Shown in pieces: positions 33,728 through 47,720 of a DNA stretch of 64,000 nt (position 1 is the stretch's first letter; every line of letters begins with the position of its first letter). Position numbers and translations under genes: made by a program. The notes beneath the pieces were generated by a model. That model had not been told where the DNA came from. It was given only the letters and a program-made list of their open reading frames with translations, and made no database searches. The stretch covers positions 12,822,129 to 12,886,128 of the forward strand of contig CM052355.1 in assembly GCA_028551475.1 (NCBI GenBank), read 5' to 3'. This DNA comes from Casuarina equisetifolia. Taxonomy: Eukaryota; Streptophyta; Magnoliopsida; Fagales; Casuarinaceae.

Positions 33728-36700
33728 GCCGATCTCTGTCTATGTTGAAGTGACCGGTCAGCACTACTGTTTCTTCTCAAGATAAAGCTAAGTCAGGGAC
33801 CAATTTGTTCACCGTTTCATCCGGTAGGCACGGAAAAATCCGTTGATATAAGAGTATACCAGGCATTTTAAGATCAATCACCCTGTCGAATTTAACTTGT
33901 CCATATTCTAGAAAATGAACACTTGAAGATCCAATCCGACGCCTTAACAGTATGACAAGTAAGAGTATCATGGTCGAAAAGACAGGAGAAGCTCGTTCGC
34001 AAGTAAAAGGAAAAGACATGCAGAGGTTAACCACAGAGATGGAAAAGAAAACGACCGTGTTCTGAACAAGTGGACGCTAAATTTTCAGTGTTTTATACAA
34101 ACTGAAGGGCCATGCAGAGGGAACAGTGTCTGGTTTGGTCAACGCAGAAGTTGCCCTCTCAACTTCTTTTGCTCTTATGCCCAAGGAAAGAATACAAGGA
34201 AGGAGATATTCGCTTAAAAGAAGTTCGTCCTTTACTCGGGTGATGCTAAGATAAGGTCAACAAATTAGTACTTCGATAATCAGTGGTTTCTTCCATTACA
34301 CGTAGGATAAGATCAAAACCTCAGTAGTCTGGACTTCACGTCGTCTACCAACTTCAATGACGACAACGGACATAAAGTAAGATTTAATTTTTTATTTTTT
34401 ATTATTTACCTTTTGTCTCTCTGGTAAGTTATTGACCTTTCTTACGTTACCTTCATCATGTTCTTTGGTACTCATGCATCAATCTTTTATTTTATACTTA
34501 CTCATTGTCTCTGAGGCAAGTAATTGACCTTTTTTTCAAAAGCGGTTGGTTTTACGTAACCTAGTGGAGATAAAATAGAACAAGTTAAGTGTGTTAGAAA
34601 AAATAATGGCTCTGAATTTTTTAAAGCGACATAAACAACTTTTTTCTTTATTCTTCTTATCAAGATATTATGCATGAAAGCTATTGAACATACACACGGG
34701 CGTACTTTAGATAGTGCAAGGGCTTTAAGATTCAATACAACATTCCAAAAAGATTTAGGGGAGAATGTGTTCTCATTGTAAGCTATTTGAAAAGTAGGAT
34801 GTTAACCCCCTTACTTCAAGAAAAACCACCATTTGAAAAATCATTTAACAAAAAACTCACGTTATTGCTTTTGAAAGACCTTGGATGTCTTTGTCATGTC
34901 TCAAATGTTTTAAATGATGATAAATTTGGTTATAGAGCAATCAAACGCAATTCATGATATATTATTTTCAAAAATGGATATAAGTTGTAGGATGTTGAAG
35001 CTAATAAATTCTTTATTAGCAGAGATGTCATATTTCTTAAAAGTCATTTTCCTTTTACACAAGCAAGTGATAAATCAACATCATTTCAACCTAAAATGGT
35101 GTTACAAATAAGAATTCAATTGATAATAATGTAAGTCCAAAGTCCTACTCCAACCTTGTCTTATCACATTTCGCTAGAATAGTAGAACCTGAGATACAAC
35201 CATGAAGATCTAAGAGGAATACTTGACATGAATATACTTAGGTACACCATATGTTTGGCACTACACTTGGCTTTGGAAGTGTTTGTTTTGGGAGACTTAT
35301 CGTGCAACCATCAAAGATGTCAAGTAGAAATTATACGATGTATGGGATATAGTTGACACATAAGAAGAAAAAAATTCAATTGGGAGTAAATGGGTATATA
35401 TATAAGGTAAAATATTGAAAAAAAAAATGTGATGGTAAGGTGATATACATAAAAAGAAGGTATAAACTATCATGGTACTTTATCTCTCGTTGTTAAAATG
35501 GTGATGATAAGAATAGTGATTACATTTGCAAGTGGAGAAATGAAATCCCGATTAGATGGATATTCACAAGGTTGTTCTCCAAGAAGATTTAAACGAATAA
35601 GTATATGTACATATTCTCTTAGGCTAAATTTAATCATGATCCAAAAAAGTTTTGTAGATTAAAAGAACTCATTATATGGTTTGAAGTGGTCATTAAGACA
35701 ATGGAAAAAAAAAAACTTCTCACAAGCTTTGTTGCTCATGGTTTTGATTAATCAAAGCATGATTAGTAATTATTTAGAGAGGAGATGGGGGAAAATATGG
35801 TGTCTTACTTATCTCTCTGGACGACGTCTTACTTTCTGGAAACAAACAAAAGGCAATTGAAGAATTACGAATTTATCAATATTCAATATTCCACATGAAG
35901 GATTTGAGAGAACCAAAGTTCCCCTTGTGAATAGAGATTCCAATGAGAGAATGTCCGAATAAGCGGAAGCATGCTTTCGGGTTGATACTAGATTCTAGAC
36001 TCCTGGGGTCAAAACCGTAGACTACTACTGTGGAAGAGAACGTAAAAAGTTTACTACCGATGGAAAGAATACAGAAGATAGTAATTTATATATTTGATTA
36101 TGACAAGGCTAAGTTTGAAATTTTGTCAGTCTACTTCCTAGGTCCCGAGCATCAAACGTGAGAGACAACTAAAATCCCTAGATATCCTAAGGGTTGCCAA
36201 TTATTTTTTTGTCTATAATTGAGATCTACAGATTATAGTATTTGGTTACTTTGATGAAAAGGAAAACACAAGTAGAGAATTACTCTCCTTCCCTAAATCT
36301 CTCCACTAACACACATGTAAATACAAAAAACTTGGGCATAAATTACCAGTAGTCAATAGCCATCCGACAAGAAGCCCCAAGATCATCTCTCATGTTCGTA
36401 CTTTACCTTTGGACTAACCTCACCAATGCCTGCACCACCTTCTATTAGTTGCCGGAAATCAGGCTCCAACTAATAAATAATGAAGTAAAAATATTAGAAC
36501 AGTTAAGAGATAATTTATCATGAAAAAAGACACAGCTGCGTAGTCATTACCCCTTTGTCATTTCCAACTACTGAATACAAAAATTCTTTTAGTGAATATT
36601 GACAGGACACGATGTCCAACCTTTAATGCTCATTACATAGCTAGATTGCTGGATGACGCAGAATCCAAGTTAGACCAAAGCCAAGCCGGACCTGGCCCTG

Positions 36701-37975
36701 CATGACGTCTTATACTCTACAAGCACATTGGTAGAGGTCGATAAAATGACAAGATCCATGATATGTGCGCTTGTGCATGTGCACATTTGGTTCTCATTTC
36801 TATCTTTCGTTGCGACTTCTATTTCATTGAGAAGCAAATCATCGACATGTACATCATTAGTGCTCATAGAATCTGTTGGAAACAAACACATAAATTATAT
36901 AGATTTCATACTGAGATTTTAACTTAGAACTGCGTTCTGTCGTTCAAACAGAACTAAAGTCCAACAACACAGTCAGCATTTATGTACGTGAAATTTGCAT
37001 GTTTTCCTTCTCCGTTGATCGCTGTCTGGGTAGAAGTGACCAGTCGGTATCTATGTTTGTCTTCTCCAGATGACGCTAGCTCAGAGGCCAATTTGTCCAC
37101 AGTTTCATCCAACTGGCACGGAAAAATCCGTTCACCTAAGATTATACGAAACATTTCAAGGTCAATCACCTTGACGAATTCAACTATGCAGTCTAGATTC
37201 TAGAAAATGAACACTGAAAGATCTAATCCGGCGGCTTCACAATATGACAAGAAAGAATTTCATTGTCGGAAATGACAGGCGACGGTCCATCGTGATTACA
37301 AAGAAAAGGACATGCAGAGGTGAACCACAGAGGCGGAAAAGAAACAGACCATATTCTGAACGAGGAGAAGCTAAATTTCCTGGGTTTCATACTGAGGGGC
37401 CATGTGGAAGAAGCCCTGTCTGGTTGCGTCAACGCCAATTTGCACTCTTAACTTGTTTTGCTTTATGGCCAAAGGAAGGGAAAAAAGGAAAGAGTCAATG
37501 ATTTTAGTTCCGAGAACATCAACCCCGCATTCGCTTAAAAGAAGTTCGTCCTTTCCTCGGGTCATGTTAATAGATCGGGTCAACAACTTAACGCTTAGAT
37601 AATTAATGATTTCTTCCATTAGACGTAGGACAAAGATTAAGACTTTAAAGGTCTGAAAATTCACGTCTTTGTTTTCTTTCTTTCTTTCTTTTTTTTTTTT
37701 TTTTGCTAAGTCTGAAACTTCACGTCGTCTACCAACTTTAACGACGACATCTAACATAAAGTAGGACTCAATTTCTTATTTTTTATTATTACTTTTTGTC
37801 TCTATGGTGAGTTTTTGACCTGTCTCACGTTACCTTTATCTGGTTCTTTCAATGTTTTATTTTTTATTACTTACTCTTCCACTCTGTGGCAAGTTATTGA
37901 CCTTCCTCAGCAGTGGATAGTTTCACGCAACCTGGTGGATACCACAAAACAAGATAAGTGCGTTGGAACCGACAA
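33728..37975 (+). mobile_element. Degenerate Ty1/copia retrotransposon C with about 0.9-kb LTRs
   Basis: Direct repeats at about 33728-34600 and 37014-37975 (roughly 75 percent alike by eye) flank copia pol remnants on the plus strand. Integrase runs from about 34690 (TLDSARALRF) to 35075 (GYKL*DVEANKFFISRDVIFLK). Reverse transcriptase lies at about 35340-35790 (IGSKWVYI, RWIFTRLFSKK, FCRLKELIIWFE). I first took the repeats for a tandem gene duplication; the pol sequence between them makes LTRs the better reading. The left LTR directly abuts gypsy element A, which probably truncated its outer end. Stops and frameshifts abound. Confidence 0.75.
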
Positions 37976-38028
37976 ATTAAATATCCTACAATAAGATTGA
38001 ATTATTGAACAGACACATGGGCTATTAC

Positions 38029-38334
38029 CTACAGAATCTAAGGAAACAGAATTAACGCTGGAGAAATTTATGCAATCGGCTGATTGGAATCAAGCCGAGA
38101 TCTACGGTTCTTCTGTCTAGCAATCGCCACAAGAACAAGTAGAAAATTACAGCATCAATCGGAACATTATTAACTGGGAGAGGAACTCTAAAGCAACAAA
38201 CCAAGATGCCCTAATCGGCCCCCCTTCTCGACGTTTCTACATTAAGTCAACTCATACTCTAGATCCAACAACAAAACAACCATCAACCTCAACATATTAC
38301 TTACGGCAAGCCCATAGGCCCAATAGACAAAACA
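38029..38334 (-). repeat. 3' LTR of gypsy element B
   Basis: On the minus strand it begins TGTTTTGTCTATTGGGCCT directly after the polypurine tract. It matches the copy at 41772-42093 through landmarks such as GCAATC(G/A)G(C/T)TGATTGGAAT and AGGCCCAATAGA. The left limit is approximate. Confidence 0.75.
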
Positions 38335-41300
38335 ACTCCCTTCCCCTTAGAAAATGACGTTATCCTCAAGGTCAATGTCTAGACATCGTAGCTTCATTTA
38401 TTCTTCCATTTCCCACATAACATCAGCACTAGAGAGTCCCTTCCAATGCACTGAAAATTCCTCTTGATTCCTTCGTATCTACTTGTCTAAAATTGCTTGG
38501 GATTGTACAACAATTGCCTTTTCTGCTTCAAGGAATTGAAGAAGTTTTGCTTGGGACTCCACATCCTTGCCAATGGTCTTTTAAGTCACCTTTCATGGAA
38601 CACTGGGTGTATTTTTGATTCAACTAGTGGCTTTAACTTCTGAACAACTTGCCATATCCTTTCCTCAATCGCATGGGGCTTATAATACCTTGGTGCCAAC
38701 TTACGACTCCTGCGATGTCCAACAGGTAGCTACCTATATGGTTGCAATGTCAAGAACACATGATCTCCCACTACATATTCTACCTCAAAATGTTTCCTAT
38801 CAATCACCTTCTTCCTTATGTTTTTGGTTTCAGACATTTTCTCTTAACTTTTTGAATACTTGATCTCTTTCCATAATTTCTTTCTCCATTGTTTCTATTA
38901 CAGAACCATTTGATACATAATCCAAGAGAGCAGATAGGGCTTTATTGTATACTATTCCATAAAGAGTCTTACCATGTGAGCTATGCTCACTAATGTTATA
39001 GCACCAAATTATCCTAAGCCAACCATTTACATCACTTTCAAGGATGATCACTTGTGAAACATCTCAAGTACATCTCAAAAGCCTTATTAACTATGTCATT
39101 TTGTTTGTCAAATTATGGATCATATAAGGTGGTATAGTTGAGTCATATCCCATGCAAGTCGAACAATTCCCACCAAAACACATTAGTGAATATGGGATCT
39201 TAATCCAACACTATTTTCCATGGCATTCCATAAAGCTTGCAGATGTTCTAAAAGAATGTTTATGCCACTGTCATTGTTATGTAAGGATGCCATTGAGCTA
39301 TAAAATAAGCCATCTTCGAAAAAGGGTTAACCACCACCATGATACAATTCTTGCCATTGAAATTTGGTAGGACATCCATAAAATGCATGGCTATCTTAGT
39401 CCAAACCTCTTATGGCTTGGTAAGGTCTTAGGAATCTTATTTTTCTGAGACACCAAACAACTTTGAATTGCTTCCCTAACTATTCCTTACATTTTTTCTA
39501 GTAGAAAAATGTCCTTTTGTAAAGTCTTATGAACTCTTTAGTCCTTAGAAAGCCTCATTAATTGCTAATCCCCAACTTAACACCTTTCCTTTTTTAAGTA
39601 ATTTTGTTAATGGTGTAGCTCTTTGCTCGTAGCTAACAATGAACTATTGATAATATCTTATCAACCCAAGGAATCTTCTTAACCCTTTAAAGCTAGTTGA
39701 TTCAAGCCACTCCAGCATGTTCTGAATCTTTTTTATCCACCAATACTTCTAATACATTTTGCACATGCCCTATTTATTCTTAATTTATTTATTTATTCAA
39801 CTCTTTATAAGTCCATGCAAAGCTTTTAAGTCTCATCCTATTTTTTGATTAACAAGATAGGGGATTAATAAGGATTGATGTTTGGTCTAATAACCCCTTA
39901 ATCCAATTGATCTTTAGTCATTCTCTCTAACTCATTCTTTAAATAATAAGGGTACCAATATAATTTTACAGTCATAAATTGATCTAGCCTTGATAGAAAT
40001 TTAGTGATCACAACCCTGAGTTAAGGGTAAGCTTATAGGCATTTAAAATATGTTTCCATACCTTACCAATAATTCTTTAAGCATTTCATTGTCCTTTTCA
40101 TTCACCTCCCCATTAGTCTCAATCTTAATACCATTTAATGTCATTAACGAGAATGCAAAATTAATCTCATTCATTAATCTAACATGCAATAGTACACCTT
40201 CTAATTTCCTTTTTAACTCCTTACTCATCTGTTGTCCTTCTAATAGGATATTCTTTCTAACTCTCAACTCTTATAACATGACCTCTATGTCCCTTACCTT
40301 GAATGTCATTTGCATATCATCAAATCCAAAATAAACTTATCAAGAGACCATATACATTGTGCTTTAAGAATAGCTTTTAAGCCCTTAAGCTCCAATAAGT
40401 AGAAATATATGCTTCTCTAGATTCATTGCACACTAATCATTACCTTTTAACAAATCTCTTCATTACTCAACTTATCTTTATTAGCTACCTCCACACTTAA
40501 TGACTTGTTATTTTCAAGTAGAATTCCCCATTTTCTTGCCAAATTGCTGCTTAAAAAAGTTATGTGTGCTTATATAATCTATCAATAGACAAATAATGTT
40601 TCTACCTTCTTCATTCTTTCCTATAAACCTTATAGTACCTATGGTTGTGAGTCCATGCAAAGCATAAAAAGTGATCTTTGGCAACATCTATATGAGCTTT
40701 TCTTAATCATTCTATAGTTCTTTTGTTTCCTTTTGTGATACTTCATCATCAGACTCATGTCTTACTAATATGACAACTTCTTTTTATACTTGTAAGCTAG
40801 GTGTAGGCTTATCACAACAAAAACATAGCCCTTTTTGCCTCATTTTCTTAATGTCCTTGGGGGTTGACTTCTTTCTTTGGTTGGTTGATGGATTGCCCCC
40901 CTTTACAATATTGTCTATTGGCTAATAATTATAGTAGTATGTTGATTTCCCTTTCCTCTAAGACTAACTTAGTTTTTAAACAACGTAACCAACCTAATAG
41001 CTTCATCCAATGAAGTAAGGTTCCTAGCTTCCATTTCTTTTTATTCATCCTTTAATCCCATAAAAAAACAAAAACCTAACCTAATGTCTGGTGGTTAAAT
41101 TTTTCACCCTTAGTAACAATTTAGAGAACTTAGTCTCATACTCATCCACTGCCCCCAAATGCCTTATAACCAACAAGTCATAAAAAGAAACCTTGAAAAG
41201 TAAAAAAGTCATGCCAAACCATGATTGTCTTTATCAGTAGTGGTCATGTAATCATATGAGCTCCAAGTCTTTGTTATAGTAACTCGAACAAACTTGTACA

Positions 41301-41771
41301 TCCTCTTGAAGGTTCCATGAAGCAATTAGGACCTTGTCCTCTTTTAGTGCTTTATGAAATTGAAAAAATTGTTAAGTGTGGCATATCCAAGCCTTGAGGT
41401 CATTCCTTCCTTAGAATTTCAAAATTTCAACTTCACCGTTGGAAGCTTATTCTAACCACTTGAGTTCCCATTTTATCATTATGCCTCCCACCCAATTAGA
41501 ATCAATTTCTATCTTTGCTTCCTTTAACAATTTAAACCCATCATTTGGCTTAGTCTTCATAGTTTTCCCTAATCCTAAGCCTTCACCTTTCATAAGCTTT
41601 TTCTTCAAGTCCTTATTTTTTCCATTAATAGTAACAACAAGCGTGGTTCGAAATGGCTCCATCATTTACAAAAGTTTCTTGTCCATTTTTACATTTATTT
41701 GAGCCATCTTCATTTGCAACTAGGCACTAGCATTTAAAGATAGGTTTAGAAGTCATCTCTACTACAAAATT

Positions 41772-42093
41772 ATTACACATAAAATCTAAAGAAATAAAAT
41801 AAACTAAAATAGGAGAAACTAATGCAATCAGTTGATTGGAATTAATTGAAATCTTTAATTCTATCATCTATCAATTTCAGAAAAATAAACAAAGAATTAC
41901 AACATTAATTAGGACACTATCAATTGGGACAAGAACTCCAAATCAACAAACTAGAATCCTTTAGTTAACCTCCTTTCTTAACACTTCTATATATCCCACT
42001 TGGGCTAGGTCAACACATACTTTAGGCTCAACAACAAAATAACCATCAACTTAGACATATTACCTATAGAAGCTTATAGGCCCAATAGATAAA
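41772..42093 (-). repeat. 5' LTR of gypsy element B
   Basis: Partner of the LTR at 38029-38334, recognised by shared blocks in the same order. The two copies differ by many substitutions, so the insertion is old. Confidence 0.7.
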
Positions 42094-44480
42094 ATACTTT
42101 CCACAAAATAACTAGGTACTAAGGCCTACAATATAGTTATATTCTAGTCTACACATAAGCCCACAATCAAAGTTTTAGCCTTGACCTACGTGCCAAAAAA
42201 GAAGCAAAACCTTTTTTAAATTTGATGCATTTATTTTTTAAGTTTATTCTCTCACTATTAAGAGAAGAAAGCTAACAAAAAAAGCTAGAATCAAAGCCTA
42301 TAGCCAAAGCTTTGGACATCACTCATTAAGCATAAGAAATATAAGTAAATGTATCCTTTAAAGTTTCAAAGGAATGTTATTCACATGTAAGAATAAAAAG
42401 ATCTAGCCTTGTCCTATCGACCTTCTTTCATTAAGTAACAAATATAAAAATATAGAGTTAAAATGGATCACTATTGTAAAGAATAGAACATGGCTATATA
42501 AGTTAAGACCACTATTACATATGAAAAGCTATTTGGTTAATGTGAATCTATAATCTTAACAAGAAAGGGAAGGGTTAAGGATATTCTGTGTGAGATATTA
42601 CATTGTTTGAGGAACCTTAGATGCTTATGTAATGAAGGTTTGTCAATAAAAGTATTCTAGTGTGCTATAGATTTTTTTCCAAGAAAAGCATGATTTGACG
42701 ATGCTAGGTGAATCAATAAAAACATGTAAAGTGTATGGTGAATAGAAAACATAAATGGAAAAACAAGATGTAAAAGCCTTTTGACTTATAACTAACCCCC
42801 TATTTTAACTCTTTTAGAATTTGGCATATGAGGTTTGCATATTTAATATGAATGCTACTTATAATAGTTTGTGATTAAAAAAATAGATAAATAGAAGATT
42901 TTAAAGGTTTGTAATGATCATAATAGATGAATGAGCCAACTTGATATTTTGGCATTATAATTGCAAAGAAGAGCTTTTAGATTTTTATTCTTTCATGTTT
43001 TTAAAGCATAAAGAAACATAATAATATAAATAAATCAAAGAAAAAAATAACATTCATCCTAGGATTGGTAGATTAATCATATCATCCTAGCTTGAAGCAA
43101 GGTCAAACTAAATTATTTTTCAATAAATAACTCTTTTATAAAGTTCATTTAGATCTAAGCTCATTAATTTACCTCAACTTATGTGAATGATTGGCTTTAA
43201 ATTTGCCCTTAGATATGGTCATACATAACATAAAAAGGAAAGGGTGGACAATTAGCTAGAACAATAGGTGGTGTAGCAAACTGATTGCAAAAGTAGGGAA
43301 ATTAGCCACAAGTGAGGTCTTGAGTTCATGTCCAAGATGGCTTAGCTAGGCCACATAAAAGAATAAAAGAAGCGTCTAACTCTTTTTGTTCAAATATGGA
43401 GACAACTAATAAGGAAATAATTACTTCTTTCATTCTTCAAAATTTGCTTGGCTTCAAGAAATACAAGGTGATGTAAGCCTTTCACATCATTTTTCCTTAA
43501 TGTAGTGCCACTTAACTTTTGAATTGTCTAAGGCAAATAAGAAATCATTTTCCTTTTGTAATTATATATAATTTTATCATTCTTCTTCTTGTTCTTCTAA
43601 AACTAGAAGGTTTGTATACAAAGCTTAATAACCTCCAAAAACTTTCTTACATGGCTTACTTGTAATTAATAACAAATAAGCCTTACACAGTATCAAAGTA
43701 GTACTAAGTCCTATAAAGTTTATTTCACTAATAGCCATTCATTCATTTGATTCATGCAAACCACATTTCTACAATTCAAAAAGCTCATTAAAGAGCCTTT
43801 ATAGAATTTTTTTTTTTTTTAATTCTGTTTCAATTTTGCAAAACAAAGTTGTCAATTTTATTCCTACAGAAAATAATTAGTTCAAAGCATGTTCTCATCC
43901 AATAAAAAAGTGAAAATGAGCAAATAATTTTTTTTTTTAATATCTCACTTGGCTTTTTTCAACAAGCCATGGATTTCAATTTACAAAATAGAGGCTCTCT
44001 CCTTTATCTTTTTATTATCTCATAATTGTTTTTAAGCAAACTTAATAATAACAAAGCATGACCAAACTCAAGCAGAAGACTCTACATGCCACCATAAGCC
44101 TAGATTAGGAGCTAATAGTAGCCTCCTTTCTTGACCTTGAATGGTTAAGGTTACTCATGTGACATGTTGTCTAAACATCAATAGAAATTCAAAAGATTTA
44201 TTTTTTGTGCAAAGATAAGGCTTTCAAGGAAAAAATGCTTTAAGATAAAAGGCTTACAATATGACCATTGCAAGATTTACAAGCATGAGTGAAAAGATTG
44301 CTAAAATTGAATGGATCTCCATCAAGGCACAAGAATTACAAAGGAGATGCAAGTGTGAATATAATTTCATTGAATTATGATAATGTTTTCATCATCAAGA
44401 CTAATTACTAGAGGTTCATGAACTTTATAAGGAATGATTTCACTCAAGAAGCCCATGTACACGTCAAAGGTATACCTAAA
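42094..44480. other. AT-rich stretch without recognisable genes
   Basis: No coding or structural feature recognised on either strand. It may hold the gag and LTR parts of the copia fragment that follows, decayed beyond recognition. Confidence 0.35.
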
Positions 44481-45490
44481 TTCTTAAGTAAATGTTAGAT
44501 TATTAATACTAGTGTAATGATCATATAAATGCTAATTATAAATGCTACCTATTACATGTGCATCTAATCCTAGGCTTGTTAAAATTCCAAATGATATAAT
44601 GCCTTAGTTACACACATTGGAAACATGACCATTTTCAAACACCTTAGATTACATGCAATATTATATTCTTATACTTTCAATTTCAATTTGATCTCAATTT
44701 TGAAGTTTTGTCTTGAAAATAATTGTTTGATATTATTCTATGATGAATTTTATGTTTTTCAAGACATTTAGACAAGTGAAGTCCAAGGGATTGGTAGAAT
44801 GAAAAATAAGCTTTACTATTTTTTAAAATATCCTAAGGCAAATTAATTGCATAATTGTTTAGACGTTGCCCACTTTTTGAGAACTTTTCATTGGCATGTA
44901 CTGTTCTTAATTTGTAACTTTGATATTGTAGATTTGGATATATGTTCAATTTGAAGTTCAAGTTTTTAATAAATTTTTTGTATTCAAATTTTTCTTAGGA
45001 TATGTACTGTGAAATTTATTCCCTTGCAAAACAAACTCATAATCCATTTCCCATGAACAATAAAAATGTGTAACAAATTTTTGATATGATCCATATTGAT
45101 GTCTACGGATTTTACTAAATCTCTAACTATGATGGATTATGTTATTTTCTCACTATTGTCCATAACTTCTTACAAGAAACATTTCTCATAAAGGTTAAAA
45201 GTGAGATTATGTTTTTTTAGAAACTTTTTTCAATCCAATAAAAAAAATTGATTCAGAAGTGAAACACATTATAATTGATAATGTGTTGATTTTTTTTCAA
45301 TAATGATTATAAAAAAAAATTCATCACATAAGTTCATATATAAAAGTTCATGTGTTTATACCTTACAATAGATGGTGTAGTCAAATGAAAACACTATCAC
45401 ATTTTAGACATAGCATAAGCATTAAAATTTTAAAGTAAAATGCTTGCAAAGTGTTGGGGAGAGTGTGTTAAAAAGTGGCATTCTTATACA
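44481..45490 (+). mobile_element. Degenerate Ty1/copia fragment (protease relic and integrase)
   Basis: A weak protease-like site lies near 44490-44525 (IINTSV in place of the usual W-I-hydrophobic-D-S-G-A). Integrase follows from about 45079: FDMIHIDVYGFY, then YDGLCYFLTIVHNF, and later a segment matching the GVVERKHRHLLD...ALRF block near 45370-45440. Stops and frameshifts show it is dead. Confidence 0.75.
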
Positions 45491-45705
45491 TAAGACACCT
45501 TTATTGGTCTTAAGTGGATCCATAACATTGGAGCAATTGGAGCATTATTTCCAATTACATCAATTCTTGTCAAATTGGAATTCTTAAAGTAATGGAACAA
45601 GCCAAATGCCACTCATTCCATAGGTAACTAATTACAATGACCTATTGCATTTACTAGTGAGAGATACAAATGGCATGGGCATAGTCTCTTTTAAACTAAG
45701 TAGAC

Positions 45706-46533
45706 CTAGTAAATTCACATCTTAGAGCAAAACAATGTAAACATCTTTATTAACCAAAAATAAACTAGTATTTGTTGTTGGGAAATACCTTATACTAATG
45801 CTAACTTTCTCCTTTTGATCTCTTATGGAAGCAATGCAATGCAGCTTGCCTCTCACAGATCCTTAGCACATTGTCCAAGCAAATTATGATAACTTGATTT
45901 AGACCACGGATACAATAGCTTTTTGGGAAGAGTTACAACTAAAATTAATAAAGTAGAACCTTTTTGATTGTATAATCTAATGAATTCGCATTTTAAAGCA
46001 AAGCAATATAAACTTTTCCATTAACCAAAAATAAACCAGTATTTATTATTAGGAAATACCTTGCACTAATACTAACTTTTCCTTATGATCTTATATGGAA
46101 GCAATGCAATGCAGCTTACCTCTCATGATTCCTTAACTCATTGTCCAAGCAAATTATGATAACTTGATATAAACCACTGATACAATAGCTTTTTGGGATG
46201 AGTTACACACTAAAATTAATAAAGTAGAACCTTTTCAATTGTATAATCTAATGAATTCATATCTTAGAGCAAAGCAATACAAACATCTTTATTAACCAAA
46301 AATAAACTAGTATTTGTTATTGGGAAATTCTTTGCACTAATGCCAACTTCTCCTTATGATCTATTATGGAAGCAATGTAGTGTAGCTTGCCTCTTATAGA
46401 TCCTTAACTCATTGTCCAAGCAAATTACAATAACTTGACTTAGACCACCAATACAATAAATCTTTTCGAGGAGTTACACACTAAAATTAATAAAGTATAA
46501 CCTTTTCGATTGTATAATCTACTAAATTAGCTA
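45706..46533. repeat. 271-bp tandem repeat, three copies
   Basis: The landmark TTAACCAAAAATAAAC(T/C)AGTATTT begins near 45750, 46021 and 46292, exactly 271 apart. Each unit also has GGAAGCAATG(C/T)A(A/G)TG(C/T)AGCTT, TTGTCCAAGCAAATTA and TTGTATAATCTA. Copies differ by scattered substitutions. The array sits between two copia fragments on the same strand. The outer limits are good to about 10 bases. Confidence 0.9.
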
Positions 46534-46789
46534 TGTCTAGTTTGGCACAAGGAAAGGTTGTTTGGTTTATTTCAATTTTCTTTGGCATCTATAGAATGAG
46601 TATAATTCACAATGGCTTTACATTCTCAAAAATATTTAAAGCTTAAGGCTTACAAGAATGATGCAACAATAAATCTTGTAAAAATGAGCTCTAAACTACT
46701 TTTCTTAAATTTAACAAATATCAATAAGTTATGGCTTTTATGAAGGATGACTTTACCATTAACACATATGCTCATATGACAAGTATGCC

Positions 46790-47720
46790 AAATTTTCATA
46801 ATCCTAATTAGATTATTAATAGTAGAGCAAGTAACCAAATTACTATCAATTATAATTGTTTGGATATACCTAAAACATTTGTATTTAGACTAAGGTTTGT
46901 TGGATTGTCAAATAATAAAATCATAGTTGTCACTCGTAAAGGAGTAATTCCCCAAGAGAACCATGATGATGCATAACTAAAGGATGTCATAAGTTGTCAA
47001 CAACTAATTGGAGAGCTCATTTATCTTAATATGACAAGATTTAACATTTGTTATTCAATACATTTACTTAGTCAACTCATAAATGCATCAGAGCACTCAC
47101 ATTAGGAGGCAACCATTACGGTTGCATTGGGTTAGACATCTTTCTACCATCATTAAAAGGTTTTTAGATGACAACTTATTGTGATTCAAATGGAAAAATC
47201 CCCAAAGTCTAGGAGGTCAGTAACTAGTTTTTGTATTATATTAAATAAATCATTAATCTCATAAAGTAAGAAACAAATTATTGTATTTTGATCTTTGGCA
47301 AATCCCGAGTAAAAGGTGATGGATACCACACTATTTTAGATCACTTGGTTGGTGGCACACCTACAACATGATACGGATATAAAAGTATCATAGCGTGTAA
47401 CTCTTTGTTATGATAATGAAGTGACACAAAATGTTGCAAAGAATGTGACACTATTACATGAATGTACCAAGCATAGTAAGTTAAATTCCTATCTAATATG
47501 TGAGAAGCTTCATAAAAGCCTTATCAAAACAACACATGTGGGTACATTTGACTAAGCAACTGAGCGCTAGCCAATGTCATCATCTCCCCTCCAAGTTTGG
47601 GATCTTTGATTTTCACTTACTACCAACTTGAGGAGGAATGTTGGAAGAGATAGGCCTAACGTGACCCAAGATATCACGATGGATGACTTGGGTTTGTTAA
47701 AATTGAACTTTTGTTCAAAC
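46790..47720 (+). mobile_element. Degenerate Ty1/copia fragment (protease relic, RNase H end and start of 3' LTR)
   Basis: A protease-like site near 46805 reads IINSRASNQI. After an apparent internal deletion comes the pol C-terminus: QLIGELIYLNMTRFNIC near 47010, KSPKSRRSVTSFCIILNKSLIS near 47200, and LCYDNEVTQNVAKNVTLLHECTKHSKL near 47410-47490. The frame ends at 47630 in LTTNLRRN, next to a purine tract, and an LTR-like TGTTGGAAGAGATAGGCC starts at 47639. The right end of the LTR is unclear. The 5' part belongs to a second element or a rearranged copy of the preceding one. Confidence 0.75.

Larger units (their letters stand above)
38029..42093 (-). mobile_element. Degenerate Ty3/gypsy retrotransposon B
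   Basis: LTR-like direct repeats lie at about 38029-38334 and 41772-42093. Read leftwards, the interior has a gag zinc-knuckle relic near 40850 (QKGLCFCCDK), reverse transcriptase/RNase H sequence near 39750-39570 (MLEWLESTSFKGLRRFLGLI) and integrase near 39390-39100 (MDVLPNFNGKNCIMVVVNPF, then ELFDLHGM). Next come 39051-38830 (GKTLYGIVYNKALSALLDYV) and the integrase tail near 38820-38600 (VGDHVFLTLQPYR, KLAPRYYKPHAIEERI). A polypurine tract CTAAGGGGAAGGGAGT sits at the inner edge of the 3' LTR. Multiple stops. Confidence 0.87.

Noticed and set aside
36410..36469. Exon-like block on the minus strand (LEPDFRQLIEGGAGIGEVSPK) between TTAG and GTAAAG
   Set aside because: Looks like a captured exon, but I could not place the family, and no neighbouring exons in frame were found. 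Too short to report as a gene piece.
33728..37975. Tandem duplication of an unknown gene
   Set aside because: Copia integrase and reverse transcriptase lie between the two copies in the right order, so LTRs explain them better.
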